DNA of 64,000 nucleotides from Istiophorus platypterus. Its lineage: Eukaryota; Chordata; Actinopteri; Istiophoriformes; Istiophoridae. The first letter of the stretch is position 1, and the number at the start of each line of letters is the position of its first letter. Position numbers and translations under genes: made by a program. A model generated the notes under the pieces. It was not told the origin of the DNA. It ran no database searches and worked only from the letters and a program-made list of their open reading frames with translations. Positions 47,121-61,100 of this stretch are shown here, in pieces. The stretch lies in assembly GCA_016859345.1 (NCBI GenBank), contig CM029129.1, positions 14,936,399 to 15,000,398 on the forward strand, read 5' to 3'.

Positions 47121-49614
47121 TCAAAGGTATAGCACACAAGGTAAAAGCCAATCTCTGCATCAATTATGAATTGCTTCTTTTTTTTTAATATTACCTGCTC
47201 AAGAGTACAACAGCAGTGATTTGATGCTGCTGCAATGAGGCTAAATACAACTGTTGCTCAGTTAGTTAAGGATGAGCCAACATTCTGTACTCTGCATATG
47301 ATGGATTTTACTTCTCCACTAAACGTCGGCAAGTTATTCAAAAGGAAGTCACTTTCAAAACTAAAAATACTTCTGAATGAGACAAAATTGTCCCCTACAA
47401 GTCCCACTCTCCCTTTCCTAAAAAAAAAAAAAAAACAGAAGAAAAATGTAGTTTGCATTGTATTCTCAAGTTGAGTGATAGGAGCAAATGCACATAATAA
47501 TGGATTTATTATCTCAACTGTACAGATTCCTCTTTTAGCCTTTTGAGTCATCTGTGTATGCATGAGGAAGACACAATCAGTGCTTCTCAGATGAGATAAC
47601 ACAGGCTGGAACATCTTTACTTTTGACAATGCAACTAAAAAAAGATTCAAAAACATCATTTCAAGGACTTTATGGTTGACACATACTCGTTCTTTCCTGC
47701 TTACTTGCTTTTTTTGTGCTTATACAATGGCGTCATGCTTCATAAGAGGGATTCTCCTGTAGCTCAGTTATTCAATCCAAAATGTTGAGATGAAAGCTAA
47801 ACATTTTGGCTGGCTAAATTACTTCCTAATACATTATGAATTATTTCACATTTCCAAACACTAAAAAAAAAAAAAAAAAATCAATGAATCGAATAATTAT
47901 CCTCATTATTGCTACAATATTATATGTAAAGTATCTCACATTAGCCTGGGGCTTGGTTATGACCATCTGTGGTAAATGGAAAATTGCTGTAGTTTTGCAA
48001 AAAGAACATTCAACCTTTAAAATTCAGTTTTCCAAATTTGTTTTTTTCTTTTTACATCACAATCAACAAAATGACCTTTACTATTGAGGTTTGCCATTTT
48101 GTACTTGAGAGTGATATTTGCTATAACCTCTGATACTCACTATAGATGGGCTTAGTGTGGTATTTTCTTAATCAAATGTAATCTAGTATCATCTTTAAAC
48201 CCAGAAGTCTTTTGATAGTATCAACATTTAAATTCTTCAAAAGCAGAAATGGGAAAAAGTTATAGCACATTGTGTAAATTGCGACTTCTTTTCTCAGTTT
48301 CTGCATATTAATTGAACATTTAATAACCTTTCTTAAAACTACAGCATTTGTAGATTGGTCATGATCTTGAATTTTTCCCCTCCTTTTTATGGAAACAAAA
48401 AAAATTCATAGTCAATTTCGAAGAACTCATTTGATACTGAGTAACATAAAGAACTGGATTGGGCCAATTTGATGTAAATCTTACGGATTATAACTTTAAA
48501 CATGCTGGAGAGCCAAAGAACTGGAGAAAGGAGAAAGCCTTCATGACCATTGTCTTTTCAAGCACAACCAAGGTGCACTTAGCACTTAGCATTCATAGTG
48601 ATTTCCCATGGTTTTATTCTATTACAGTGATTATTGTCAGAGCCTGACCAATATGCACTGTGATTCATTGAACTTTCATCTTAATGCTGCTTCCAGCAAG
48701 ACACAAAGGTCACTTCCATTGGGCACAGTTGGTCACTTTATTTAAGCTACTTACAGATCTTGTCTCATGAGCCCTATAGTTAGCAAAGCTGAAAAAAATC
48801 TTGCGCATATGAAGAATGCAGTAGATGTGCTTGTATATGTGGCATTTCAGGCAATTAGCTGACATTTGTCCAGAGCAAAGAATAACTCAGCAGCAGGGGT
48901 TCATTGTTTTCGATATGATAATAGAGAAATTAGATACAGCTTTGATCAAGTGAGCCCCTGATTACAAGGCCCAGAGTATGAGCTTTGGGTTCATTCTGAT
49001 TATCTTGCTTGGTTTCTGCTTTATTAAAAAGGTCTGGAGATTCAGTAGCCTAAGAGAGGTTGCAACACTATCTTTCAGACAACACCATCCAAAGTGCATC
49101 AAATAAATAAACCTTTGGAATTAGTTGTTATATATAGAATGGGGCGTAAGAAGAACTCTAGGAGACATATACAATTCTCATTCAGAGCACAAGCTTCATT
49201 TCATTATGCAGTTTTCAGTGGCTCTGCTGCAATACACCGCTCCCCAAGTTGCACCATGCAGTAATGTTGCATTTATTCAGGAAAGCAATGTTTTTTCCAT
49301 GACGTGAGGGTTTTGCAAAACTACTCAAATAAAAACATCCATCTAAACACCCTAAATAAACACACATCCACACAAACACATGCAAACAAATGTCAGAGCC
49401 AATTGTGCATCCAAAATAGACTGAAAATGGTAGCTGCTATGAATAATGCACAGGCCTAAACATAGGTTAGGATTGATTTAAATGTATTACTTGTTGCAAA
49501 GTGATTTGATACCATCACACATTCTCTAAATTGCACACATGCTCATACCCCACACATGCAGGCATGGCCTCTGAATAATTATGAGATTATATGGAAATGG
49601 AAACTGCAAGCGCA

Positions 49615-49656
49615 CCCCCACCCCCCACCCCCCCCCCCCCCACACACACACACACC
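49615..49656. repeat. C-run plus (CA)n tract; G-quadruplex-capable on the minus strand
   Basis: Runs of 5, 6 and 14 C (49615-49619, 49621-49626, 49628-49641) separated by single A are followed by a CA tract. On the minus strand these are long G-runs with one-base loops, a strong G-quadruplex signature. The Pro/Gly-rich frames on both strands are artefacts. Confidence 0.9.
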
Positions 49657-51734
49657 CCTTCACTGATTGTGTGGTACTTAGCTGTGTTATGGCAGCCATG
49701 TTCAGAGGGAATCCACTCCTCAGTAAGCCATTGCATTTGCACAACCTTCATAACAGGGTTTTTTGTAGAGAGTAATGAGAAAGGAAGAACAAGAACATTA
49801 CTGCAAATTATATGTAGACACAAAATGACTCTCAAAACAAAATGACATCAAGGAAAATCCCCCGAGGTTACTGATTAAACTGCTATAAATCCAAACACAC
49901 ATTATCATCTTTGGAATTTTGAAAGTGCATGACTATAAATTGTGGTTGTTATAAGATCAGGGCAAGTGAGAATGAAATAAAATAAATGAAATAATTAGGG
50001 TGCTTTTGTGCATAAAATAAACATAAACAAACATAAAAAATGGGGTATAGGCATTCAGATGCCACAGTCATAACAATCATACAGTAACAGGAAGAGTGTT
50101 GAAAAAGGTGTTTTCAACTCAGTCACTGTCTGATAAATTATTCGTAAGCATTCGGGGGAAAATGTGCTATGTTTTTGTTCTTGTTCTGTTGGAATTGAAA
50201 AGTTAATTACACTATCTATATTGAAAAACCTCTTTCTGTTTCCTCAGTCAGAGAGTATAGCTTCATGTACAGTACAGATATGTATACACGTGAGCCTTAT
50301 CAGTGTACAATGTCTTAACGTCTATGATACAGACTGCTTTCAACCATAGATATTTTTTTTGTTCATTGATTAAGAAAGAAAATAAAAGATAAACCCACAG
50401 ACATGTATAGAAATAAAAGGAAACCTGTATGTAGTGTACAAGGCAGATATTAAAAATTGATGCTGTTCATTACAAACCAATTTAAAAAGAGGACACATTT
50501 ACAATAATGGCCACTTGCATGAAGACATAAAATTTCCCTGGATCTAAGGTACTCAGAGGTGGAACAAGAGTATAAGTGAGTTTCCATGTGATTATCTTTG
50601 TTTAGTGCATAATGGTCCTCAAAGACGATGAAATACTTAAACAACAGACTTTAATTCACTAGCTGTTTACAAATGTAGACTTTCTTGCTAGTAGTGGTTT
50701 CACCAGGTTTAAGTGTGATTAACTGTGAAGTCATATTGTGCTAAATGCTCAGTTCCCCTTATCAGTAAATAAAGCCCCATTTCAGGGTTTGGAGTACTGC
50801 ACTATACACACACACACACACACATTCATCTTTCAGGTGGCAAAGTGCTACATCAGTCTAAAAAATGTAAAATACTAGTACATGTGCCACTGACTGACTA
50901 TGCCTGACATACTCTATGAGAAAGACTGATGAATCACCTCTATTATAGCTCGGTTGGTAAAAGATAAACCTCGAAACCAATAGATCTAAGCTTTTAACAG
51001 TGGAGGACTGGTATATGGATCAGTAGTCTCATTTCCCCGCAGTGTTAGCCGCCGTACATTTGGTCAAAATTTGAGCTGAGAATATTTATCAGAGATTAAA
51101 GCATTCTCACAGTTACCTGCACAATGCTCTTTTGTCAAAGGTTTAATGCTGTCAGGTTCTCTGACTGAGATTTTCAAGTTTGTTGTCAGGGACTAAATTT
51201 AACATGTACACTAGCCAGATTTTGCTCCTTCACTCACAGAAAAAGGAGCATCTCCGCTTGTCAAAGCACCTAACCTTGTCTGCCTTTTTGTATTTAATTT
51301 ACTTTCCTCTCACAAACAGTGGTCTCTCACAGAGACCTTTGCCGTCAGTTTCTGTCACTGAAAAAAAAAAAATAAAAATCAAATATTAATCTAAACTGGA
51401 ACAGACACAACCTTACCCACATTAAAAGATGCATTTTGATGTGCATTTTAATCTGCGTTAGATGAATGATTTATACCTTTGATGATTTATATCCAAAAAC
51501 AAACAAAAAAAAACTTTAATGTGCTTGTAATTTTGATACCTGCAATATCATGACCATTGTTTGGAAATCCTCTCTGTTCTCTCTCCTGTCTGGCTATTGT
51601 ATGCTTGCAACGTGACTGGCTGGAACAATTAATTCCAGCAGTGTTCTGTCTGTTGCAATAATAGCCCAGTTCAGTGATGTGCATGGTTTAAGATATAATT
51701 ACCCTTAGAGGTAAGAAGGTATGAACAGAGTATT

Positions 51735-51821
51735 AGTGTGGATTTGTGTGTGTGTGTGTGAGTGTGTGTACGTGTGTCTGTGGATGTCTGTCTGTCAGTG
51801 TGTGTGTGTGTGTGTGTGTGT
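51735..51821. repeat. Compound (GT)n microsatellite
   Basis: Two GT-rich tracts are separated by a CTGTGGATGTCTGTCTGTCA segment, with interruptions by A and C. It is followed by TTTGCTTGCTTGAGAGAGA. Confidence 0.93.
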
Positions 51822-54443
51822 TTGCTTGCTTGAGAGAGAAAGAAAAGTAGTTGATGGAAAAAGGCAGTGGTAGCTATCCCACCAACACTATTCACATGCA
51901 GCACTCAGAGCTTAAGGTCATGAGAAATGTAATGAGAGAACATTACTTCTACACTTCAACAGTTTGTAGACCCCTACAGAATGATTTCGGACATGTGAGA
52001 AGAAAATAGAGTTAAGGAATTAAATTACCTCACTTTGCCCCTTCTGTATTGGATAGCATTCAACGTTGCACTCTCCGACTCGAATGAATGACTTCCTTAT
52101 ACTGATTCGGGAACCATAAAGCTGTCTCTTGAAATCATCGTTGAGAGCAATGGTGGCAAACAGCAATAAGGCTGCTAGATGAGCATAACATTGCCATGAA
52201 CTGTTGTGTATATTGGTGCAAACAACACAGACCAAACACCTATACATCACCAGAGGGACCTGACAGCAGAACCCCTGAGGCTCAAAACATTGTTTAAGCA
52301 AACTACTATATTGAATTTTGCAGTGCTGTCATCCATATAATTTCTCCTCAGTCCCCGAGCCACCCAGGATTCTCTTTAATACAAGGTATTGTGAAGTGTA
52401 TAATCCAAAGTCATACTGCCTTGTGCTTCCAGTGCAGTGGAAAAACTCCTAAATTTTTGAGTATAAAATAGCACTTTTGTGCTCATAGCTGGGTCTCTTG
52501 TTCCTTTTCAGGAAATAACTCTTGTGGTTTGCTAGAAAACACTGCTTACAACTCAATCGGTTAGTCCACTTTACTGGTCAAATAACTGAGACCTGATCTG
52601 AGACCTGTACCAGTAGAGTAGGGAATGTACCAAACTATAGAATCCCATTTTAATGCTTTCGGTCTTAAGTCTAGCTAATATCTTAACACATTAGAAATTA
52701 AATTTGCATGGTCACTGTCTGAGCAGCATTTTCGTTTTTCCTTTGGGTTTGTGTTGGTTCCACAAATAACCCCAGCTCAAAGCTCTTTAGCTAAGCTCAC
52801 AGTTGCTATCCTTATCTACAGTTTAGTACTGGTGTATTAATATAAAACTGCAAACAAGCATGTACGTCATAGATGTGTAGTAATCTACACCTTCCAGACA
52901 ATCTGAATCGAGAAATTACAATGCCCATGGTACAAGTAGCTGTATACCCTTCTAAAGAACAACTTGATAAGAAAAGGGAAATATTTTGCTTTTGGTTTGG
53001 TTTTAATATCTCGGGTGCACGCTAATTAGTCAGTGTAGCCCTATCACAGAACAGTGAAGTAAACAGGTGGAAAACGGGTGGAACTAGATTGGTCCCCTTG
53101 AGGATATTTTGATTTTCGATTAGACTGGAACCTGTACTGCATCTTAGAAAGATTTCTGAAATAAAACTTTTACTGTTTTCATACCATATTTTAAATGATA
53201 AGGCCATGCATAAACTATATCCCTGTGTCTGTTTGAGTTTCCTCTGTTGCTCCAGTTTCTTCTCACAATATATTCTGATACTGCGCAGTATGAACTGTGC
53301 ACATAACTGCATAGAGTGATTGTTAGTCTTGGTCAGAGCTCCACTGTGAGACATGTTTTAGTCAGGTCTTTGCACTGTGCTTAAGTGTAAAAGTTGTGTT
53401 ATGTGGCTGTGAGTTGAAAAGCAGAGAGAGCCCCTGAGCGGGAAATGCTTTGATAGAAATGAGAGAGTGTGGGGCCCAAATTCAATGTTATTGTCATTGT
53501 GTGGTTGAAAGCGTTTTGGTGTTTATATGTGCACATGTTTCTGTTTGCTTGTATGTGTATCCATGTTTATTTGTATCAATGTGTCTGCTTTCTTGGCAGA
53601 AACCAGCTGTTCCCAGCAGCTACCTCAATGACTATAAGCATGTAATTCTTCACAAAAGCCCCTGGAACAGCATATGTTATGCATCACACATGGGTGTGTA
53701 TCTTTATATACAAGTGTTTCAAGCGGCTATATTTTTCAGAACTCGGGAAGCTGTGAATGGAGATGTGAGCCACTGCTATAGCTTTACACCTCCGTCTTAC
53801 TGTGTCACTTCATTGTCAGAGCTGATAATTATGTATTGTGAGGTAGCGTGCTATGAAAACAAGCTTAAGAACATTTCGCTGGCAGTGCTTTAAAAACTAC
53901 ACAACTCCCACAGTTTTGTGCATTTTCATACAGCAGTGGGTTAACTGTCCTCTACACTACTATACTCCTTGAAATGCAAAAACTGATTTTTAGCAGAAAA
54001 AGCTAAAACAAAAGGTTCCTGCAAACTTTTTAGAAATGATTCTCCACTCACCATCTTTTGAGTTTTAAACACTCAGCTCCATCAATCTCAGAGGTTTTGG
54101 GTTTTTTTTTTAATAACGAAAGGTTTACAGTTTATGCCTGTGTCGAGAGTGGCTGGGTCATAATTTGCTCATGCAGACCAAAGAGAGTCCAGTGTGCCCC
54201 TGACGTCAACCAAAACTATAACAACATACCAAAAGTAAAGGAGTATATTGTGTTCTTTGGGCATTTGTCTTGCAGTCTGGATTGAAAACCACAAGCTCTC
54301 TGTTGCCAAACCTGATTATTGACCAGCTCTCTGAGCTGCATCAACTCACAATCAGAAAATAGTTAGGTATGGAACTCAGATCTCACGCAGTTTATCAGAT
54401 TTATGATCATACATATGACATCTCCCCTCTCTAAATAATCATT

Positions 54444-54477
54444 TGTCACATTATAATAGTTGTCACATTATAATAGT
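54444..54477. repeat. 17-bp tandem duplication
   Basis: TGTCACATTATAATAGT occurs twice back to back with no mismatch. The lack of divergence points to a recent slippage duplication. Confidence 0.9.
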
Positions 54478-56621
54478 GTTTAAGCTTAAAATCAGGAAAC
54501 ACAAATACAATATCTGGTATACTACTAGGTTAGTTTTCTAATTAGATTGTGTGTCAGCCTCTCCCTGGAACAGCCCACATGGCTGTTCTGTCGTAGTGAG
54601 GTTATTTTGTGTGTATTGGTGTTTGAACGGCATACTGTTCTCCCTCATCAAATTACCTTCTCTAAACTGCAGGAGAGAGAAACTGCAGAGAATAAACAGA
54701 TTATGTGTGCTTGAACACGTTCTTCACAACTGAAGAGTAAACATTTTATTCAGATGCATTGAAATTGGCAGGATTACTTTTTCAACATCTGCCATATCTT
54801 AGACACTCACTTGAATTCAGCACAACATCATAAGTTTACGCATTTTTAGAAAAGTGGTATCTTATTTCCACGTTTGCGTCTCTTAAACGCTTTCTGCTCC
54901 ACCGTTGTCTCCTTCAACACAAAAAAATAAAAGCAAGAAAGCCAGAGCATGGCTAAGCATTGTTAACTGGAGCCTGACCATTTGGAGAAAAAAAAACTCA
55001 ACCAATTACCTTTCCAGATGAGTAGATAATTGGCAGCATAATGTGATAATTAGCTAGCTGCAGTGGAAATGTGTTGTGTTTGCTAAAAAGGGGAATAGTA
55101 ACTTACAACTATCTAACAATTTCATAGAGCTCCTAATGATTCTCACTGTGTGTGAAGAATAATACCAGCTGAAAGCGTTCATCACAGGTGAGTCTCTGAA
55201 CAAAAAGCAATTATATAAGTGGATTTCACTCAGAAAAGGAGGGATTTCTTTCAAAATCCATTAAAAACAAAATCTAATTACCTTTTTCCAAATAATTTTA
55301 ATCCGTAGTTTGCTTACTTTAGTGATTTTGTTTCTTTTTTTCTCATTTATGGAAAGGGGGAGGGAGCGACCTTTACCGCCTATCTCCCCCATGCTAGCTG
55401 ATTTTCTTAATAGCAGGTAAAAGGGTGGTTTGTTAGAACATCTGGCACTTCCTGGACGGCCTCAAACTCTAGTGTGGATGGGCTATAATGGACACATGAT
55501 TGGCCACAAGATGCAGGGCCAGAAAGGCAAACAAACAGCTCCTTTCTGAACACAGAAGGATGCAGAAGAGAGGAGAGACTACAATGGTAAGTCTATATGA
55601 CAGATTTAGCTCTTGGTGCATTTTATCATATTGTTTTGATATTACACAGCAATATGTCTCACCCCTCACATAGTACAACTGGCAACCATTAAAAAGGAGC
55701 CAAAAATGTGTTGGCACTTTCATCAGGTGTATAGAAATCGTTCTGACTTGGCCACAGAGTGGAAACTGCTGCGTCTGGAAAAGGAAACTGGGCATGACAT
55801 TGACTGTGCCACAATAAATCTAATTTGAACCTCACAGCAGTGCAGAGTATACAGTGAGCTTTCTCTGAAGTAAGTGGCAAGAGGCTCAAAGTATCACTGG
55901 ATCCTGTCTGACACAAATGAATCGCTTTCACTTATGTCTCGGCGGTTCGGAAAATAAGATTTGTACTTCTCCTCTTCTTGCTAGCCTCACAAAGATGAAA
56001 AAGTTTCTCTTTACAGTACACTGTGAAGGATTTGTCAATACCTTCATTCATTCATATTATAACCAGTCAAGTGTATCGGCCTGCAATCAAAGGAGAAACA
56101 AAAAAGAAGAGGATGATAATCAAAGAAAACAAGGTTATTATCCCTGACCATATCTTGCTATAAAAAGCAATTGGAATTCTGTTCCCCTGTTTGTTTTAAA
56201 GTGCTGGAACAGTCAGCCCCATTTAAAGGCCAGGACAGCTGATTGCAACACCACCTGCAAAGAGTGTGGGGAGAACTACTTAGCGACGTCAGGTTCCATT
56301 TGCTGCATGGGCAGCGCTGGCAGGTTACGGGGATGGCTGACCTCAATAGTCAAATGCAGGGCTCAGGGAGAATGGCTGCTTGTTCACTGGTGGTGCAGAT
56401 CGCCACAACTGGGTGAGCATACAGCGTTTGATAAACACACACAGAGATGAGTGCAGACACGGGCCTGCTCGTGCAAATATTTGAGACCATGAACCAAGGA
56501 CATGCTGCCGAACGGTTAAACGCACAAAGGTGAAATTATTTCCCTCTCTCTCCAGTTTCATCAGTCTGCACAGTACAGTCACACGAGAGCAAGCAAGATC
56601 AACAGAAAAGAACATTGCCAT

Positions 56622-57050
56622 GTATGGTTGTATGCAAAAAGGTGGCCACCCCTGGACAAATTACATATTTTATTGATTTTTGCAGTGAAAACAAACGAAT
56701 ACACCGCTGCTAAAAACAGACATTCAAATTAGGCCTTTCTTCAAATGATGGGGCACTGTTACTTTTTATTTCATTAACCTTAAAGATATTTTAAAAAGTA
56801 CTCTTCTACTTGTAAAATACTTAAGTAATTCAGAATTTAAGTAACTCATCAGGCCTTGATTTACTCATTATGACTTGTAGGGAAGGTCAGATATTGTCAT
56901 CATGAATTCTCAGCAAATGACAATGGTGGAGCCTATAAATTCAAACTCATCAGACCTTGTGGTAACTCTCAACAACCATGGGCTCCTCTAAGCAACTGAC
57001 TAGAGATCTGAAAATTAAGTTATTGTTGCCCACTCAGCAAGCAAAACAAC
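56622..57050 (+). mobile_element. 5' part of a second, different Tc1-like transposon fossil
   Basis: It starts with a terminal-repeat-like segment (TATGCAAAAAGGTGGCCACC near 56629), runs through a leader containing CATCAGGCCTTGATTTACTC near 56849, and reaches an ATG at 56978 in the context CAACAACCATGGGC. The first codons read MGSSKQLTRDLKIK, like the N-terminus of fish Tc1-type transposases that starts the DNA-binding domain. The frame decays after about 20 codons and the rest of the element is missing, so this is a 5' truncation product. The leader order matches, from memory, a Tc1-like family of teleosts distinct from the fossil at 44815-45365. Confidence 0.65.
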
Positions 57051-57999
57051 TACTTGCCTTACTAGAGTTGTTAGGACTCTAAATATCATATTATTGTGAA
57101 TACATTGGATATAGTACTGACTTACATTCTAATTCAATTCACCCATTCTACTGATAAAATATTATTTTCTCACACGTTTTTCTCAACAATTTTTATTAAA
57201 ATCAAAATATACACGGATCAATTCCCTATTTTTTTTAGTTGCCTGAGGAGGTAAAAATTGACTAATTTTACTTTGAAACAATCTTTTCTTTTTTTTTTTG
57301 GGGGTCCCCACAGAGTGTCAACCAAACAATCATGTACCATAAATCACCGTTGCTACCAGTGCGATGAAGGGAATGAAATAACCTCCTCAAAGTCACAAGG
57401 AATATGTCTGTAATCATCAAAGCAGAAGTAGGAGGTGCTGTGTCATGACAAAGTTTTGAATCCAGAAAAGTAAATGAAATGTCAGTTTTAACTCCACAGG
57501 TAAACAATAACAACAATTCTCCACATAGATATTCATTATTATTGCTTAATATACTGTATTTGAACTACTATTTGACTATTATAGCAGACTAAGGTTGAAC
57601 AATGCAAATCTTGGACATGTTATCGCTATAAACTTTTTTTTTTTGTATTTCTGAGTCTAGTGAGGCACATAACAAAGGCATTTCCCATAATACTGACCGA
57701 AAATATAGAAATCTTTAAAATTTAGCTTTATGTGTTTTTTTCTTCCAAATACAGCTACAGGGGGTAACTGATTAATCCTCAGGACAGAGTGGACATTGGT
57801 GAGTTTTCCAAAGTGCTTAATTTCTCCCTGTGCTCCTCTTCTTGTTCTTTGGACATAGTTAGGCTGACAACTGAAGGTTGCAAGGCAACTCCTGTGTGTA
57901 TGTCTGTTAGCAGCAGTAGTAGTGGAAAAGAAGGCAAGAGGAAATGACAGCAGGAATTGTGAATAATGCAGCTGTTTCACAGGGATTTGATATGAAGCC

Positions 58000-58165
58000 A
58001 TTGTGGTCAGGTTCACCAGTGTAATGGTCTCTAATTGGTGTCCAATTATCAGTCTCCTGTTACTGTGCTGCCTGACCTCTGACGGGTAGCGTCATCTGAG
58101 ATACAGTAAGTGATCTTCAGACGTCATTTAGCACCGACAGAACAGGTGAGTGTGCACTAATGACC
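58000..58165. promoter_or_regulatory. Candidate conserved non-coding element
   Basis: A repeat-free, complex stretch with TCTCTAATTGGTGTCCAATT near 58028, a GACGTCATTTAG CRE-like site near 58119, and CACTAATGACCACC near 58155. It is an enhancer-like composition; conservation is untested. Confidence 0.2.
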
Positions 58166-61100
58166 ACCATGGTGCAACGGCTCTCCCAAATGAGGCAGTG
58201 TTGTCTAGTGCGAGTATGAAAAATGGATGATTTAGCAAGTTAGCTGTTGCTTTGAATACACCAGTATTTCATCATTCTTGGCTCTCCATATACAGATATG
58301 TTGATCATTTTCTTCTTCTCTGTTTTTTCTTTCATTATATCGTGCAGTTTCAGTTCAGTCATTCATCAGAGTGGGAAAACTTTGATAATGATGATTATAA
58401 TGATAAACTTTCATAATGAATTGAGCATGAAACTTTTGTCCTGACTTAGGAAAAAGTAGTTTGAAAAAACAAAAAATCTTCAACGTAAGCTGTATTTTAT
58501 GCTACATTTGTTCAGATATAACTCAAAAAACTGCCATCGTGTTCCATTGCGGTGTCCAGCTAAAGTCAACCCCTATTAGCATGCTAGTATTTGTGTCAGA
58601 CCATAAATATAATAGTAAATTATTGCATTTCTGGCTCTATTGTTTGTCTGGGTTTTGTTTCCATTGGGGGATTCTTTTATTTAATCTTTAAGATACCATT
58701 GTTATTTTGCCACACTCACAATCTTCATTGCTCTGAGAGAAATAAACAGTCTGAGGTGAAAGTCAAGTCACTGCAGCATAGTGGCTCAGCTCTATTTGTT
58801 GATGCTGTTGGCTCATTTCCCTGGTGAAGTCTTTATCATCCATGCCAGTACTTTTGCCGCTGGCTGGGTCAGTTTTTAAGTTGCTGGCTGGGTGCTGGTA
58901 GGTGCAGCAATGCCTAACAGTTGGGGGCACCACCAGTCTGTTTGAAGTTTCCTCCCAGGCGTTCTCCTGTTGTTTTTCAATTTCTTGGTGTGAAACATGC
59001 CCATTTTCACCTCTTCTTTGGCAGCATTTTAGAGGCAGACGATACCGTTAATAAAACATGAAAAAAAAGAAAATTCACCCGATAAAACATCTTTCAGAGG
59101 AGCTCTGATTTTCAACATCCAGCAGTCAGAACAATTTCAAACGTGTACTATTTACCAATACTTTTACAAGTACCACTTCCACCTCTCACACAAACAAACT
59201 CAGACACAGCGTCACAGACTCTTTGTCTTTCAAATGTCTTTCTATTCTCATCGTGTTTTCTGGTCCTCTCCAGATTCGGCCATACCTCACCTTCCCACCA
59301 GTGTGTTTCAGTTATATATGAAAGGGTTAATACCGGACAAGTTCTATTTCTACAGAGAGGTTCTCAGCCGCCGAGTAATCTGTTAAAATCTTGATGTACA
59401 AGTTTTGAGGTATATAATTTCACTTATATGATAACGCTTGTGGCACACTTGATGGATAAACCAAGCTTTGACAATGTCTGTCGGTTTATTTTCATTAGGT
59501 TATGTAAAACATATCCCTGCTCATGAGTAGCTCTGGGTAAACAATAAAATCTTCCCTAAGACCTCTTAGTTCCCAAGGCTGCCATTATTATTATTATTAT
59601 TTTATTATCATTTATCTTGCTTATCTTTAAATATCATGAAATGCAGCATTGATTGCCAACTTCTGGCTGGACAGGACTGAATGGTTGTTGCAGTCTTTAG
59701 CCTGTTCTTAGGTGTCCAGTTGTAAGTACAGATTGAATCTTTTCAACAGATTATGAGTTATTAAACATATAGAATTTGTGACAAAATTCAGAATTTCTTC
59801 CTAGTATTCAGTGAAACAATCATTTGATTTGTGATCTCCTACTGCAAATCTGTTAAAGCTTAAATCATGGTTAAAAAACTATTAAAATTTCCATAGAAAA
59901 ATGCCAAAATGCACACTAAAATAACAATTTTTCTGTCTTTCTCGGGCCTTCCCTTTTCTCTACATCCAACTCCTTCCTGTGCTCCTTCATCTCCCCTTCT
60001 CTCGTCTATCCTCCTGTCCCTCCTAACCTGGTGGGATTTGCTCCTCTTGGATAAGCCCAGAACCAGATGGTGTTCAAAGGCTTAAAGGTTCTGACTGGCA
60101 ATGTTTCTGATTTGTGCTTATCAGGCTGTGAGCTGCCACGCGTGCTGCTGAAAACATCCGGGCCAGTGGTTCATGTCTGTTTATGCGTAGCGCAGCTGAC
60201 CTTTGGGATCCCAGCCTTCCAGTCTGCTGCACAGGGGACAAGCTGCTTGCCCCACGGTGCTTGATGATGCAGGGCATTTGATACTCGATAAAACCTTGAT
60301 ATCACTTGCATACACGTATGCGTGTTTGTGTTTTTTATGCTCATGAGGTCACGGAAATCATGGCAAAAAAAACAGTGGGAAAAAACTGTCACTCATATTG
60401 TATAGCATACTGTATCAGGCAAAATGATGTCTCTACTTTTTGGGTGCATAGTGGACACAAATACAAAAATCACTGGGAGATCACACCTCTCCCACTCTCT
60501 CCCACACAGAAACACAGTTGCCCACATAAAACACCATGGAGTTCTCAGCACACATAAAAAAAAAAACAAAAACGAAGCAAACCACTGAAATGGGCAATCT
60601 AATATCATGCTCTGAAACTCTGAGCAGTATCTTCCCTTATCTGCCTTGTCATGTGCACATCTGTGGGTGTTCAGACTGCATGTGCCCCTGAAGAGGTGCA
60701 TAATAAGGAAAGGATGGAGGGCTGCTAAAAAAAAAAAAAAAGGAACAAGAACATTAGAGAGATTCTAAAGCCAATATGATTTCACTCCAGAGGACAATGA
60801 CAATGGCAAAACTGGCCGGAATAAAAAGGGATTTTTTTAATTTTCCAACTTACAGATTGGAGAAGAAACTGAGCCCAGATGCTTCTATTGCCAGAGCTTG
60901 AATATCCCGCTGATTTTACAAAATAAAACAATCAAATATGCTGTATTTTGCTAGCACAGCCTTCAACGTTAAGGTTGAGTACTTTGTGATGTGTTAATAG
61001 GTGATAGTTTCAGTTTCCCTTTCTTCACACACCCAAACTAGTAAAGACTTATTAGGTGATGGGTTCCTCTATGACTGTATTGGACACTAAATAAAATCTC

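Larger units (their letters stand above)
47121..56621. other. Non-coding region with several simple repeats
   Basis: No supported gene. It contains poly-A runs near 47421-47435 and 47863-47880, a C-rich plus CA tract at 49615-49656, CA/GT tracts at 50803-50823 and 51735-51821, and a 17-bp tandem duplication at 54444-54477. A minus-strand open stretch at 52020-52301 has slight coding character and is discussed as a finding. The remaining frames are unconvincing. Confidence 0.6.

Noticed and set aside
47258..47659. 133-codon minus-strand frame
   Set aside because: It reads through a poly-A/poly-T run giving a Phe stretch; there is no coding character and no splice context.
53450..53893. 147-codon plus-strand frame, the longest in the window
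   Set aside because: The first third is Cys/Val/Tyr-rich GT-type low-complexity sequence, no splice sites frame it, and no family resemblance is seen.
57657..58016. 119-codon minus-strand frame
   Set aside because: Composition is uneven, no exon boundaries are convincing, and no motif is recognised. It may be a chance frame.
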